Source: Vibrio sinensis
GTDB lineage: Bacteria > Pseudomonadota > Gammaproteobacteria > Enterobacterales > Vibrionaceae
Length of the DNA stretch: 52,174 bases
NCBI RefSeq assembly: GCF_003605645.1
Contig: NZ_QVMU01000031.1
Location: forward strand, 1 to 52,174
Direction: 5' to 3'
Part shown: positions 23,620-32,055 of the stretch, piece by piece
How the letters are laid out: every line of letters begins with the position of its first letter
Position numbering within the stretch: position 1 is the first letter of the stretch
The notes under the pieces: model-generated
The model's database searches: none
Told to the model about the DNA's origin: nothing
The model's input: only the letters and a program-made list of their open reading frames with translations
Translations under genes and position numbers: made by a program

Positions 23620-24123
23620 ATGGCATCAAAAGGCGTTAACAAGGTCATTTTATTGGGGAATCTCGGTGCTGACCCTGAGGTTCGTTACATGCCAAATGGC
23701 GGCGCCGTCGCCACTATCACTATTGCCACCTCCGAAACGTGGCGCGATAAAGGCACGAATGAACAACGGGAAAAAACCGAATGGCATCGCGTGGTGCTGT
23801 TTGGCAAACTGGCCGAAGTCGCGGGCGAATACTTAAAAAAAGGGAGTCAAGTCTATATTGAGGGACAACTGCGCACTCGCAAATGGCAAAACCAGCAAGG
23901 CCAAGACCAATACACCACCGAAGTGGTGGTGCAAGGTTATCACGGCGCCATGCAAATGATCGGCTCAGCTAACCGCAGCAACGCCGGACAATCCAGCGCT
24001 CAGTCGTCACCACCACAACCAAGCGATACACCTCAATACAATGAGCCACCGATGGCGTTTGATGACGACATCCCCTTCCAGAATTATTTTGATGCGCACC
24101 CCATGCTCATCCACGTTGTTTAA
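23620..24123 (+). CDS. ssb: Single-stranded DNA-binding protein with buried tip
   Basis: 167 residues. Residues 1-115 are a typical OB-fold SSB (NKVILLGNLGADPEVRYMPN, EWHRVVLFGKLAEVAGEYLKKG written here in two parts: EWHRVVLFGKLAE and VAGEYLKKG). The acidic interaction tip FDDDIPF occurs at about 147-153 but is followed by 14 more residues (QNYFDAHPMLIHVV) instead of being the C terminus. Plasmid SSBs protect transferred single strands. Insertion between virB6 and virB7 is unusual; it has a good ribosome site AAGGAGG. Confidence 0.93.
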   Translation: MASKGVNKVILLGNLGADPEVRYMPNGGAVATITIATSETWRDKGTNEQREKTEWHRVVLFGKLAEVAGEYLKKGSQVYIEGQLRTRKWQNQQGQDQYTTEVVVQGYHGAMQMIGSANRSNAGQSSAQSSPPQPSDTPQYNEPPMAFDDDIPFQNYFDAHPMLIHVV

Positions 24124-24126
24124 CCC

Positions 24127-24155
24127 AAGCCCGCTCTCGATGCGGGCTTTTTTTT
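24127..24155 (+). terminator. Intrinsic terminator after ssb
   Basis: AAGCCCGC-TCTCGAT-GCGGGCTT followed by T8 (to 24155), starting 3 bases after the ssb stop. It would lower expression of the downstream virB7-virB11 genes unless read through or supplied by another promoter. Confidence 0.85.
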
Positions 24156-24167
24156 GAGAGATTTTTC

Positions 24168-24305
24168 ATGAAGCGATATTTAGCGTTACTGCTCCCTGTC
24201 ATTTTAACGGCCTGTTCATCCACTCCACCTAAAGCGCCAGAACCAACAGGAAAGCGCGTACCGGTGAATCCGCCTCATATCCAAATCAGCGAACTATCAA
24301 AATAA
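24168..24305 (+). CDS. virB7: VirB7-like lipoprotein, 45 aa
   Basis: 45 residues with a signal peptide and lipobox LTAC (Cys16), then a Pro-rich stretch (STPPKAPEP). VirB7 lipoproteins bind VirB9 and anchor the outer-membrane core complex. The position directly before virB8-virB9-virB10 and the size are typical. It follows the ssb terminator by 12 bases. Confidence 0.82.
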   Translation: MKRYLALLLPVILTACSSTPPKAPEPTGKRVPVNPPHIQISELSK

Positions 24306-24314
24306 GGACGCATT

Positions 24315-25103
24315 GTGGACAACACGCAACCAGAGTGCGCCCCAAATGAAAACATGGCGCAGGTACTCGAACAAACGAAAGCGTTAATTCAAGCGCCAAA
24401 TACCAAAGCAATCACACAAGAGGCCAATCAATACTTACAAGGGATCAAAGCCTTTGAGCAAGACCGCGTAGAGCTCGCTAAAAACTCAGCCAAAACCGCG
24501 TGGAAAGTGGCTGCTGGTACAACCATAACGGCTATTGCTGCCGTTGTTGCACTGGCGGGATTAACCCCGTTAAAAGAGACACAACCTTATTTAGTAACCA
24601 CCGATTCAACCACCGGTATCACTACTATGGTGAAACCGCTTGTTGACGGTCAACAGGTCACTTATGGTGAAGCGCTCGATCGCTATTGGGTTAACACTTA
24701 CGTCATTTTGCGTAATGGGTATGTGTGGGAAACCATTCAAAACAGTTTTGATACCGTGAAACTGATGAGTGCGCCAAATCCTTTTGCCACTTATAACAGC
24801 TATATCTATGGCGAGAAGTCACCCACCAAAGTGTTCAAAGACAATCAGCACATCAACATTAGCGTAAAAGACATCAACTTCTTACCCACGGACAGCAAAG
24901 AGCAAAAGCTCGTTCAAGTGCAATTTACGCGCAACATTGTCAGTGCTAACGGTCAGCCATCCACCGGCTATAAGCCGACACATTGGACAGCAACCATGAC
25001 CTTTGATTATCGAGCAGATATTAAAACCGAAAAACAGCGACGCCTTAACCCGCTAGGCTTTCGCGTCACCTCATACCAAGAAGATAGAGTAGTATTGAAA
25101 TGA
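24315..25103 (+). CDS. virB8: VirB8 assembly factor
   Basis: 262 residues from a GTG start with AAGGA six bases upstream. A single membrane helix at about 60-82 (AAGTTITAIAAVVALAGL) precedes the periplasmic VirB8 domain, with strands such as KVFKDNQHINISVKDINFLP and HWTATMTFDYR. It nucleates the secretion complex. Its stop overlaps the virB9 start (ATGA). Confidence 0.88.
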   Translation: MDNTQPECAPNENMAQVLEQTKALIQAPNTKAITQEANQYLQGIKAFEQDRVELAKNSAKTAWKVAAGTTITAIAAVVALAGLTPLKETQPYLVTTDSTTGITTMVKPLVDGQQVTYGEALDRYWVNTYVILRNGYVWETIQNSFDTVKLMSAPNPFATYNSYIYGEKSPTKVFKDNQHINISVKDINFLPTDSKEQKLVQVQFTRNIVSANGQPSTGYKPTHWTATMTFDYRADIKTEKQRRLNPLGFRVTSYQEDRVVLK

Positions 25104-25873
25104 GACCACTATTGATTTTAAGCCTATTGCCGCTTTCAGTCTCAGCGGCCATTTTTCCAATCCCTCAGCAGTATGATTACCGTATTACGACTTCTCAATA
25201 TAACCCTGAAAACGTCATTAACGTTCGCACTAAAGTAGGTGTATCCACCTTGATTCAACTAGGGGACGGCGAGTTTATTTCTACCCCTGTCGATGGTGCA
25301 GTCTCCGCTTCTCCATCTGGCATGGGGATAGGCGATGCCGCCGCTTGGGGAATGTCAATCAATGGCAACAATATTTTCTTAAAGCCGATTGGTGAGTTTC
25401 CAGACACCAACCTAACGGTTGTGTCGAATAAAGGCCGTACTTATTCATTTTGGTTAGAACTCAGCGATTTTCCGCACTTTATCGTCAGGATGGTGTATGA
25501 GAAGCCCAAAACGGCCAATGCCCTTAAATCAAACGTCCCATGCTATGACGGCCTAGTGAACTTCGATTATGAAATGTGGGGAGATAAAGAGCTGGCGCCA
25601 CAATACATGTGGGACGATGGCCGCTTTACTTGTTTGAAATTTGAAGACAACAAAGAACTGCCCGTTGCCTATCAAGTTGGCAATGATGGTCAAGAATCAT
25701 TAATCAACTACCACCTAGAGCAAGACGTCATGGTACTGCAAGGCACATCAAACGAGCTTCGACTTCGTTTAGGTGAAAGCGTCTTAGGACTGGCTTCAAG
25801 TGCAATTAAAACCGAAGGCTATAACGACAAAGCAACCAGTGTCGATGCAAAGAGGGTCGTCAAAGATGAGTGA
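25100..25873 (+). CDS. virB9: VirB9 outer-membrane core protein
   Basis: 257 residues with a signal peptide (MRPLLILSLLPLSVSA). The N-terminal domain has VINVRTKVGVSTLIQLGDGE, typical of VirB9, and the C-terminal domain ends with NYHLEQDVMVLQGTSNELRLRLG, the core-ring strand set. It pairs with VirB7 and VirB10. It overlaps virB8 by 4 and virB10 by 8 bases. Confidence 0.92.
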   Translation: MRPLLILSLLPLSVSAAIFPIPQQYDYRITTSQYNPENVINVRTKVGVSTLIQLGDGEFISTPVDGAVSASPSGMGIGDAAAWGMSINGNNIFLKPIGEFPDTNLTVVSNKGRTYSFWLELSDFPHFIVRMVYEKPKTANALKSNVPCYDGLVNFDYEMWGDKELAPQYMWDDGRFTCLKFEDNKELPVAYQVGNDGQESLINYHLEQDVMVLQGTSNELRLRLGESVLGLASSAIKTEGYNDKATSVDAKRVVKDE

Positions 25874-27038
25874 TAGAATACCAAGCATTACTGATAAAGA
25901 CCGCTTAGAGTTACATGTCAAAGGGAGCAGCAGTAAAAATGTACTGATAAACGCCACAGTAATTGTTGCTGTCATCATCGTTGGACTAGCTTCCAGTTAT
26001 ACCTTTTTACAACGGATTATTGGGGATGAAGAAGTGGTTACTCATGGGTCTGATACCAACTACCTACAAGGAACTATCGCGGACGACACGCAAGATGTGA
26101 CCGGTTTTATGGAAGAAACCAGCGCGGCGGAAAGACTTCGCGCAGCCGATGAAGCCGCCATCGCCCTTAAAGCCGCCGATGAAGCCGCTATTGCAGAAAA
26201 AACAAAAGAAGAGGCCGCAGCTCAAGCAACACCAAAAGCTGACACACCACCGCCCCTAGAGCCAAAGACCGTGACAAGGCAAGGCCAAAGCGAACGAAAT
26301 AATCAACCACCACCACTCACACCAGAAGAACAAGCTCGAATACGCAAAATGAGCGGCGCCCCAATTGTTCAGCAGCAAAGTACACCTCAAACGGGCTTTC
26401 CAACAGGGGAATATGACAGCACATTTGATGCTCCTGAATTTGCCGACGGTTACGCCAACGTTCGTTCTGAGGGCGCATTAGACTTCATGCTGATGCACGG
26501 CACAGCCATTCCTTGTGCGCTTTACACGCAAATCATTTCTGAGCAATCGGGGTATGTCACTTGCCGCGTAACGCAAGACATCTACAGTGCTAATGGGGCC
26601 GCATTATTAATTGAACGCGGCTCGTTGGTCAGTGGGACGCAAAGCGTGGCAATGGAGCAAGGCAAAGGACGCATCTTCACCACGTGGGCGGACATTGCTA
26701 CTCCAATGGGCGTTAACATTCGCATTGATTCACTAGGTACAGGTGCTCTGGGCGCTGCCGGTATTGATGCCTGGGTAGACAACCATTACGCACAACGCTT
26801 TGGTGGCGCCATCATGTTGAGCTTTGTCGATGATGCCTTGGCAACACTTGCCGACCGTTTGAGTTCAAAAAATGAAGTGACCTTTGATAACTCAACCCAA
26901 AACGCCGGAGAGATGGCCGCAAAAGCGCTGGATGCCAGCATCAATATAGCGCCAACCGGTTACGCCTACATCGGTCAACGTATTAACATTTTAGTGGTTC
27001 GTAACATTGATATGTCGAACGTCTACGCTTTTGAGTAA
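25866..27038 (+). CDS. virB10: VirB10 core complex protein
   Basis: 390 residues from the ATG at 25866, which overlaps the virB9 stop; a longer frame from 25800 is not supported. A membrane helix (VLINATVIVAVIIVGLASSY) near residue 25-45 is followed by an Ala/Glu repeat (AADEAAIALKAADEAAIAEK) and Pro-rich linker, then the beta-barrel domain with MHGTAIPCALYTQIISEQSG and ending GQRINILVVRNIDMS. It bridges both membranes. Confidence 0.93.
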   Translation: MSDRIPSITDKDRLELHVKGSSSKNVLINATVIVAVIIVGLASSYTFLQRIIGDEEVVTHGSDTNYLQGTIADDTQDVTGFMEETSAAERLRAADEAAIALKAADEAAIAEKTKEEAAAQATPKADTPPPLEPKTVTRQGQSERNNQPPPLTPEEQARIRKMSGAPIVQQQSTPQTGFPTGEYDSTFDAPEFADGYANVRSEGALDFMLMHGTAIPCALYTQIISEQSGYVTCRVTQDIYSANGAALLIERGSLVSGTQSVAMEQGKGRIFTTWADIATPMGVNIRIDSLGTGALGAAGIDAWVDNHYAQRFGGAIMLSFVDDALATLADRLSSKNEVTFDNSTQNAGEMAAKALDASINIAPTGYAYIGQRINILVVRNIDMSNVYAFE

Positions 27039-27043
27039 CTATT

Positions 27044-28057
27044 ATGATAGACAATTCAGGGATGGCGCGAGACTGGTTAAAACAAACCGGTCTACAAACT
27101 ATTTTAGATTTAGAGGGTATAACAGAAGTTGCCGTCAATGAACCGCTTCGCGTTTGGTTCGATCGCGGTAATGGGTGGGAAACCCAAGACATGCCAAATC
27201 TCACGTTGCAAAGCTGCTTAGCATTAGCAAAATCATTGTGTGTTTTTGCTGGCCTAACCAAGCCTATTGGGATTGAAAATCCGCTTGCTTCGGTGATATT
27301 ACCCGATGGGGAACGCGGCCAAATCGCCGTGCCACCCGCAACGCTTCAAGGTCATATCAGTATGACCTTTCGCAAACCGTCCTTAGCTCGTTTCTCACTG
27401 GAAGATTATGAAAAAACGGGGCGCTTCTCTCGATGCAAAGAAATCATCGCTCAAGATGACGCGCTAACTGACCAACAAACCGCACTGCTTGAGTTCAAAA
27501 AGAAAGGGGACTACCTCACTTTTTTGCGTGAAGCCGTCAAGATGAATATGAATATTCTTCTTGTTGGGGGTACAGGTAGCGGCAAGACAACGTTTATGAA
27601 AGCGTTGGTTGATTGCTACCCACTGGAAAAACGCCTTTTCACCATTGAAGACGTACACGAATTAGGATTACCACTTCACGCGAACCATGTTCACTTGCTT
27701 TATAAGCAAGGCGGATTAACCCCTAAGCAGTTAATTGAAGCATGTATGCGAATGAAACCCGATCATGTGTTATTGGCAGAGCTTCGAGGCGATGAAGCGT
27801 GGGGCTACATTGAAATGCTCAACACCGGCCATCAAGGTTCAATCACCACCATTCACGCTAATGATTGTTTAAGCGCACCGGCGCGATTAGCCACCTTGAT
27901 TAAACAAAGTGAGGTGGGAAGAACTCTTGATCATGAACTCATCATGCGCACCATCACGTCAAGTATTGATGTTATCGCGTTTTTCAATGGCACATACCTA
28001 ACGGAATTAATGTATGAGCCACAGAGGAAAAACGCCATTCTTGCAGGAAAATCATAA
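27044..28057 (+). CDS. virB11: VirB11 hexameric ATPase
   Basis: 337 residues. Walker A GGTGSGKTT at 175-183, the Asp box TIEDVHELGLP, Walker B-like MKPDHVLLAELRGDEAW and the His box TGHQGSITTIHAND are all present, so it should be active. VirB11 switches the machine between pilus building and DNA export. Its stop overlaps the virD4 start (TAATG). Confidence 0.95.
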   Translation: MIDNSGMARDWLKQTGLQTILDLEGITEVAVNEPLRVWFDRGNGWETQDMPNLTLQSCLALAKSLCVFAGLTKPIGIENPLASVILPDGERGQIAVPPATLQGHISMTFRKPSLARFSLEDYEKTGRFSRCKEIIAQDDALTDQQTALLEFKKKGDYLTFLREAVKMNMNILLVGGTGSGKTTFMKALVDCYPLEKRLFTIEDVHELGLPLHANHVHLLYKQGGLTPKQLIEACMRMKPDHVLLAELRGDEAWGYIEMLNTGHQGSITTIHANDCLSAPARLATLIKQSEVGRTLDHELIMRTITSSIDVIAFFNGTYLTELMYEPQRKNAILAGKS

Positions 28058-29838
28058 TGGCTATGCGACACTACACCAGGCGAACCCTCACCATCATTTT
28101 TACAAGCTTGATCACATCATGCTTTATCGCAGGGCAAGCCATCGGCGGATTGATACTTTTAAACTTGCTCAATTTACCCATTTCCAATTGGCAACTCTCG
28201 TCACTGTGGCAATACTGGTCACACTATCGAACCCATCCTGATGTCATAGAGCCACTTAATGTGGCGCTTTTTTTTAGTGGTGTGTTGCCATTGGGCGCCA
28301 TGCTTATCACATTACTGTTCTTTCTGGTGTTGATTAAACGCGAGGAGCTGCATGGTAGCGCCCGATTTGCTAACGATGATGACTTAGCCAAATCGGGTCT
28401 TTTCCCCAAAAAAGGCGTCTTTGCTAAGAAGAGTAAACACCCCTCGCTACTACTAGGCAAAATGGACAAAGGTCGTTTTGAAAACCGTTTTGTAGAAATG
28501 GAAGGTCAAACGTTCGTAGGACTGGCGGCGCCAACAGGTTCAGGTAAAGGGGTGGGGTTTGTCATACCTAACTTGGTGAATTACTCGGATAGCGTTGTGT
28601 GTGTTGATGTGAAACTGGAAAACTTCCAAAAAACCGCAGGGTTTAGACAAAAATCAGGCCAAGCCATCTTTTTATTCTCACCCGATGGTTACGACACCCA
28701 TCCAGAAGATCTCAGCACCGTAGAGCTTCGCAGTCATCGCTGGAATCCCTTTCATTACGTACGCCGAAATGCAGCGTATCGAGTCGGGGATATCCAAGTC
28801 TTAGCCAATTCGCTCTATCCCACCGAGGGAGTGAAAGAGCCGATATGGCCGACCAATGCGGGGAAGTTATTTACGGGTCTTGCTCTATGGATGCTTGAAA
28901 CCGAAGCGCTCACAGGCATGGTTCCGACCATGCCCTATCTTCTCAATATTGTTGGCGTTGAAGGCGGGCTAAACGCATGGATGAAATCAGAACTCCAAAA
29001 AGGATATTTAAGCCAGGAATGCGCGAATGAATTTAACGCCTTTATCTCATACCCTAAAGATACCAGTGGTTCGGTACTGGCTAACTTCAATACGCCACTG
29101 GCTATCTATGCTGACCAAACCGTAGGTGCGGCAGTAAGTGGTAATGATTTTGATTTTAATGATTTACGTCGCAAGGGGATGACCATCTATGTAGGTATTC
29201 AGCCAGGGAACTTACCCCGTTTTAAGCAATTGCTTAACCTGTTCTTTGAGCAGTTAATCAGTGTGAATACTCGCGTTCTACCAGAGCAAGACCCAACGCT
29301 CACGCATCAATGCTTACTGCTACTCGATGAATTTCCGTCTCTTGGCAAGATAAACCAAATCAAGGTATCGATTGGCTTTACTCGTCAATACAACCTTCGA
29401 TACGCGATTATCTACCAGAACCCTGAGCAAAATGAAGATATTTACGGCAAGGAGGCCGCTAGAACACTGAGTAAAAACTTAGCGGTAGAAATCATTTGTC
29501 CGCCCAAAGAAGTTGATGCCTTTGTCGAAAAAATATCAAAAACACTGGGGACGAAAACCGTTAAGGTCAGAGGGCACTCAACCAGCCAAGGCAAAAGCAG
29601 CAGCAAAAGCCAGAATGTCTCTTGGCAAAAGCGCCCTCTCATGATGCCTCATGAAATCGTGGAACTTGGTCATAAGATGCACCCTGTAGCACCAATTGGA
29701 ACAGATGTTCTTCTGCTAAAAGAAAACACACGGCCATTTATCATGAAAAAGCTTATCTACTTTGATGAGCCAGTGATGCAAGCTCGCGTCAAGCATTCGC
29801 TAGAGAACATCCCAGAAATTCCACTTCTGAGTGTTTAA
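28057..29838 (+). CDS. virD4: VirD4 type IV coupling protein
   Basis: 593 residues. Two N-terminal membrane helices (residues 10-40 and 65-90), Walker A APTGSGKG at 158-165 and Walker B LLLLDEFPSLGK at 420-431. It delivers the relaxase-DNA complex to the secretion channel. It ends the operon with four-base-scale overlaps to virB11. The C terminus has a Ser/Lys-rich stretch (SQGKSSSKSQNVSW). Confidence 0.95.
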   Translation: MAMRHYTRRTLTIIFTSLITSCFIAGQAIGGLILLNLLNLPISNWQLSSLWQYWSHYRTHPDVIEPLNVALFFSGVLPLGAMLITLLFFLVLIKREELHGSARFANDDDLAKSGLFPKKGVFAKKSKHPSLLLGKMDKGRFENRFVEMEGQTFVGLAAPTGSGKGVGFVIPNLVNYSDSVVCVDVKLENFQKTAGFRQKSGQAIFLFSPDGYDTHPEDLSTVELRSHRWNPFHYVRRNAAYRVGDIQVLANSLYPTEGVKEPIWPTNAGKLFTGLALWMLETEALTGMVPTMPYLLNIVGVEGGLNAWMKSELQKGYLSQECANEFNAFISYPKDTSGSVLANFNTPLAIYADQTVGAAVSGNDFDFNDLRRKGMTIYVGIQPGNLPRFKQLLNLFFEQLISVNTRVLPEQDPTLTHQCLLLLDEFPSLGKINQIKVSIGFTRQYNLRYAIIYQNPEQNEDIYGKEAARTLSKNLAVEIICPPKEVDAFVEKISKTLGTKTVKVRGHSTSQGKSSSKSQNVSWQKRPLMMPHEIVELGHKMHPVAPIGTDVLLLKENTRPFIMKKLIYFDEPVMQARVKHSLENIPEIPLLSV

Positions 29839-29854
29839 TGTCAAAAGATTTCTT

Positions 29855-29992
29855 TATAGTTCAGGTTCGCGATGGTCGAGCATTAACCAATGCGAGGACA
29901 GCGGGAAGCCGCTGCACGATAGTGCAGCAAGCCGCACACTCAATAATAAAAGTAATCGATTCTCTTTAAGCGACCGCGGCTCACCCACCGCC
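29855..29992 (-). repeat. 138-bp structured repeat, copy 2
   Basis: Inverse copy of 15212-15349. The stems GCTGCAC/GTGCAGC and GCATT/AATGC are kept, while loops differ (TATC for TACA; GGTT for CAAG). It fills the gap between virD4 and the HTH gene at 30010, and the HTH ribosome site AGGAG follows 9 bases later. Confidence 0.7.
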
Positions 29993-30009
29993 AATACGTA
30001 GGAGTTTAA

Positions 30010-30279
30010 ATGACACCTCATCCACAGTATGCCAGGGACGAGTTTGATATTGATGGTTACCAAACCAGACTATCAACGGCAATCAAAACCGTCCCCAATT
30101 ATAAACTCGCGGCAATCACGAAGATTAGCCGCAATACGTTAACAAAATACCAGTATCACCAATCCAGCCCTGACATGAGAAAGTTATGCCTTATCGCTAA
30201 AGCCACCAATGTTTCCGTTATCTGGATATTGTTCGGAACACGATCTCAAACGGGTTCAATTGGCATTCCATCGAATTAA
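30010..30279 (+). CDS. Small HTH regulator, 89 aa
   Basis: A strong ribosome site (AGGAG) precedes the ATG. Residues 28-75 look like a Cro/CI-type helix-turn-helix (YKLAAITKISRNTLTKYQYH, then PDMRKLCLIAKATNVSVIWI). It resembles the N-terminal half of phage repressors without a catalytic domain. The gene's end overlaps the promoter of the Phd/RelE-type module, so it may influence that module or the virD4 neighbourhood. Confidence 0.65.
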   Translation: MTPHPQYARDEFDIDGYQTRLSTAIKTVPNYKLAAITKISRNTLTKYQYHQSSPDMRKLCLIAKATNVSVIWILFGTRSQTGSIGIPSN

Positions 30280-30301
30280 CGGTACTATTAATAATACTGT
30301 T
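30260..30301 (+). promoter_or_regulatory. Promoter and operator of Phd/RelE-type module
   Basis: -35 TTGGCA (30260-30265), 17-base spacer, -10 TACTAT (30283-30288). A 24-base dyad from 30278 to 30301 (20 of 24 symmetric, core TATTAATA) covers the -10, fitting autorepression by the antitoxin. Confidence 0.75.
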
Positions 30302-30319
30302 AACTTATTTGGATTTATC

Positions 30320-30574
30320 ATGAACATTTCAGCCAACGAGCTTAAAACAAGAGGGGCATTAGCCATTGAAGAGGCCCTAACCACTGAAACCATCGCAACC
30401 ATCACTGTTCGTGGCCGTAGAGCTTATGTTGTTACCACCATGGATGATTACGATGACTTTAGAGAATGGCAGTTAGATAAGGCTTTGCGTGAAACCGAAA
30501 ATGATCTAGAAGCGGGTCGTTACGAGATCACTAATAACATCGAAAAACACATTAGTGAACTTCGTCATGATTAA
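30320..30574 (+). CDS. Phd/YefM-family antitoxin
   Basis: 84 residues from the ATG at 30320 (MNISANELKTRGALAIEEAL). The N-terminal DNA-binding fold has the usual Phd/YefM pattern ending in ITVRGRRAYVVTTMDDYDD, and the acidic C-terminal half would wrap the toxin. Its stop overlaps the toxin start by 8 bases. A longer frame from 30209 lies across the promoter and is rejected. Confidence 0.85.
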   Translation: MNISANELKTRGALAIEEALTTETIATITVRGRRAYVVTTMDDYDDFREWQLDKALRETENDLEAGRYEITNNIEKHISELRHD

Positions 30575-30836
30575 GTTGGTTTTAACTGATTCTTACAAAA
30601 GAAAAGCCAAAAAATTCTTTAAAAAGCATCCTAACTTACTCAATCAATACGAAAAAACGTTAAAGTTGCTCATTATCAACCCTGCACATCCATCATTACG
30701 ATTGCATTCGATCGCATCCAAGGGGCTTCATTCGATTTCAATCAACATGAGCTATCGCGTATTGCTGTCGATTCAAATCAAAGCAGACGGCACGATCATT
30801 CTGGTTGATATTGGTAACCATGACGATGTGTATTAA
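30567..30836 (+). CDS. RelE/ParE-superfamily toxin
   Basis: 89 residues (MIKLVLTDSYKRKAKKFFKK). Two basic helices, then LRLHSIASKGLHSISINMSYRVLL split as LRLHSIASKGLHS and ISINMSYRVLL, and a last strand IILVDIGNHDDVY ending in a His-Asp-Asp-Val-Tyr tail seen in YafQ/RelE-type mRNA interferases. It is translated with the antitoxin and followed by a terminator at 30865. Confidence 0.82.
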   Translation: MIKLVLTDSYKRKAKKFFKKHPNLLNQYEKTLKLLIINPAHPSLRLHSIASKGLHSISINMSYRVLLSIQIKADGTIILVDIGNHDDVY

Positions 30837-30864
30837 CGAGAAAACTATCCCTACCTCTATTAAG

Positions 30865-30891
30865 CCAGCGCTGAAAAACGCTGGTTTTTTT
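30865..30891 (+). terminator. Intrinsic terminator of toxin-antitoxin operon
   Basis: CCAGCG-CTGAAAAA-CGCTGG followed by T7. It closes the antitoxin-toxin operon 29 bases after the toxin stop. Confidence 0.9.
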
Positions 30892-30908
30892 ATTTAAGGA
30901 CATCCCCT

Positions 30909-31505
30909 ATGCAATACGCTCTGCTTAATCGTTATAACGATAATATTCGTCCATTGATTGATGCTCATGAAATTTACGCTCTTGAGCAAGGACTCGATAA
31001 TCTCACCCTGTTACCTTGCGACAAACACTACGAACAATCACTCACACGCCAAGTCGTTTATGGCGTCTATAAACCTCAACCCGATGCTCAATTTCCCAAA
31101 AGTGAAATCAAACGCCATATTTTTGAAGCATTGGATAAATGGCTGTACCACATTGATGGTTTGACCGTGATCCAGCTTGGTATTGAAGATATTGAACTGT
31201 TCAGTGATATCACCATCATGAACTCCTGTGGTCATTGTCCGACACCGCACAAATCAGATGACATCGCGTTCGCAGCCTTACTCTTAGCACCGACTGACTT
31301 TAACTTAGGCACGGGCAAAACAGCGGCTAAGACCGCCTTTCTTCGTTGGGATGGCGTTGACCCACTCACTACGTTGCTTAATCGCAAAGGGTTATTCTCA
31401 CTGATTGCGCCAGAAAAACGCAAGAAAACGCCACCCACGATAGAGAACTGGCACTCGTTTATCGATACCAAACGAGCAATACAATATGCGCAAAAATGGA
31501 GATAA
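30909..31505 (+). CDS. Hypothetical protein, 198 aa
   Basis: A soluble protein of mixed helix and strand. Two cysteines and a histidine cluster as NSCGHCPTPHKSDD near residues 107-120 and could bind metal. A segment NLGTGKTAAKTAFL resembles a P-loop by chance but lacks the surrounding strand pattern, so I do not call it an ATPase. Ribosome site AAGGA lies nine bases before the ATG. It precedes a secreted conjugation-associated protein by 2 bases. Confidence 0.6.
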   Translation: MQYALLNRYNDNIRPLIDAHEIYALEQGLDNLTLLPCDKHYEQSLTRQVVYGVYKPQPDAQFPKSEIKRHIFEALDKWLYHIDGLTVIQLGIEDIELFSDITIMNSCGHCPTPHKSDDIAFAALLLAPTDFNLGTGKTAAKTAFLRWDGVDPLTTLLNRKGLFSLIAPEKRKKTPPTIENWHSFIDTKRAIQYAQKWR

Positions 31506-31507
31506 CC

Positions 31508-32044
31508 ATGAAACGAGCCATCGGGTTACTCATAGGGACATTATCACTAATAAGCACAACGCCTACACTCGCCTTTGACAGCAAAGCGTGTTCCATTTGG
31601 CTTTGTTTACCGACGGGATTTCCGTCTGGGTGCGGGGAAGCTAAGTCGGAGTTTAAAAAACGCATCACCAGGGGAAAATCACCGCTGCCCCCGTTCGTTT
31701 CGTGCTTAGTGAAAAGTGCACCTTCAACGACGCTTCCACAATCGAACATTACCTCGACAGAGGGAAAAGCCGCGTTTATTCCAGAACGTAAAAAGTGTGT
31801 AAAAAGTCAAATCATCCATCAATCCAATGACAGCGACCGAACCGTTTGTGTGCAATTTGAGACCATAGCGGCTCACGCCATAAAAAATACGTCATGTGTT
31901 GTCTCTCAACCGAAAGATGGAAGACCAACCTATTCACCCGCAGGATGCTCAACCACCATCCGTTACATTGACACTTATATGGACGGTAAGCCCTATGGCG
32001 ACACTTACTACTTCGACAGCTCAGGGAATGAAATCAATCTTTAA
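31508..32044 (+). CDS. Secreted Cys-rich conjugation-associated protein
   Basis: 178 residues from the ATG with GGAG six bases upstream. Signal peptide MKRAIGLLIGTLSLISTTPT followed by LAFDSK, then the motif ACSIWLCLPTGFPSGCGEAK, which I recall from exported proteins of conjugative clusters (sometimes named TraL). Six or more cysteines suggest disulfides in the periplasm. The exact role in transfer is unknown. It forms a short operon with the genes on either side. Confidence 0.6.
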   Translation: MKRAIGLLIGTLSLISTTPTLAFDSKACSIWLCLPTGFPSGCGEAKSEFKKRITRGKSPLPPFVSCLVKSAPSTTLPQSNITSTEGKAAFIPERKKCVKSQIIHQSNDSDRTVCVQFETIAAHAIKNTSCVVSQPKDGRPTYSPAGCSTTIRYIDTYMDGKPYGDTYYFDSSGNEINL

Positions 32045-32055
32045 CGGGAGAATGT

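Noticed and set aside
30909..31505. P-loop ATPase suggested by GTGKTA
   Set aside because: The motif has no preceding hydrophobic strand or following Walker B, so it is probably accidental.
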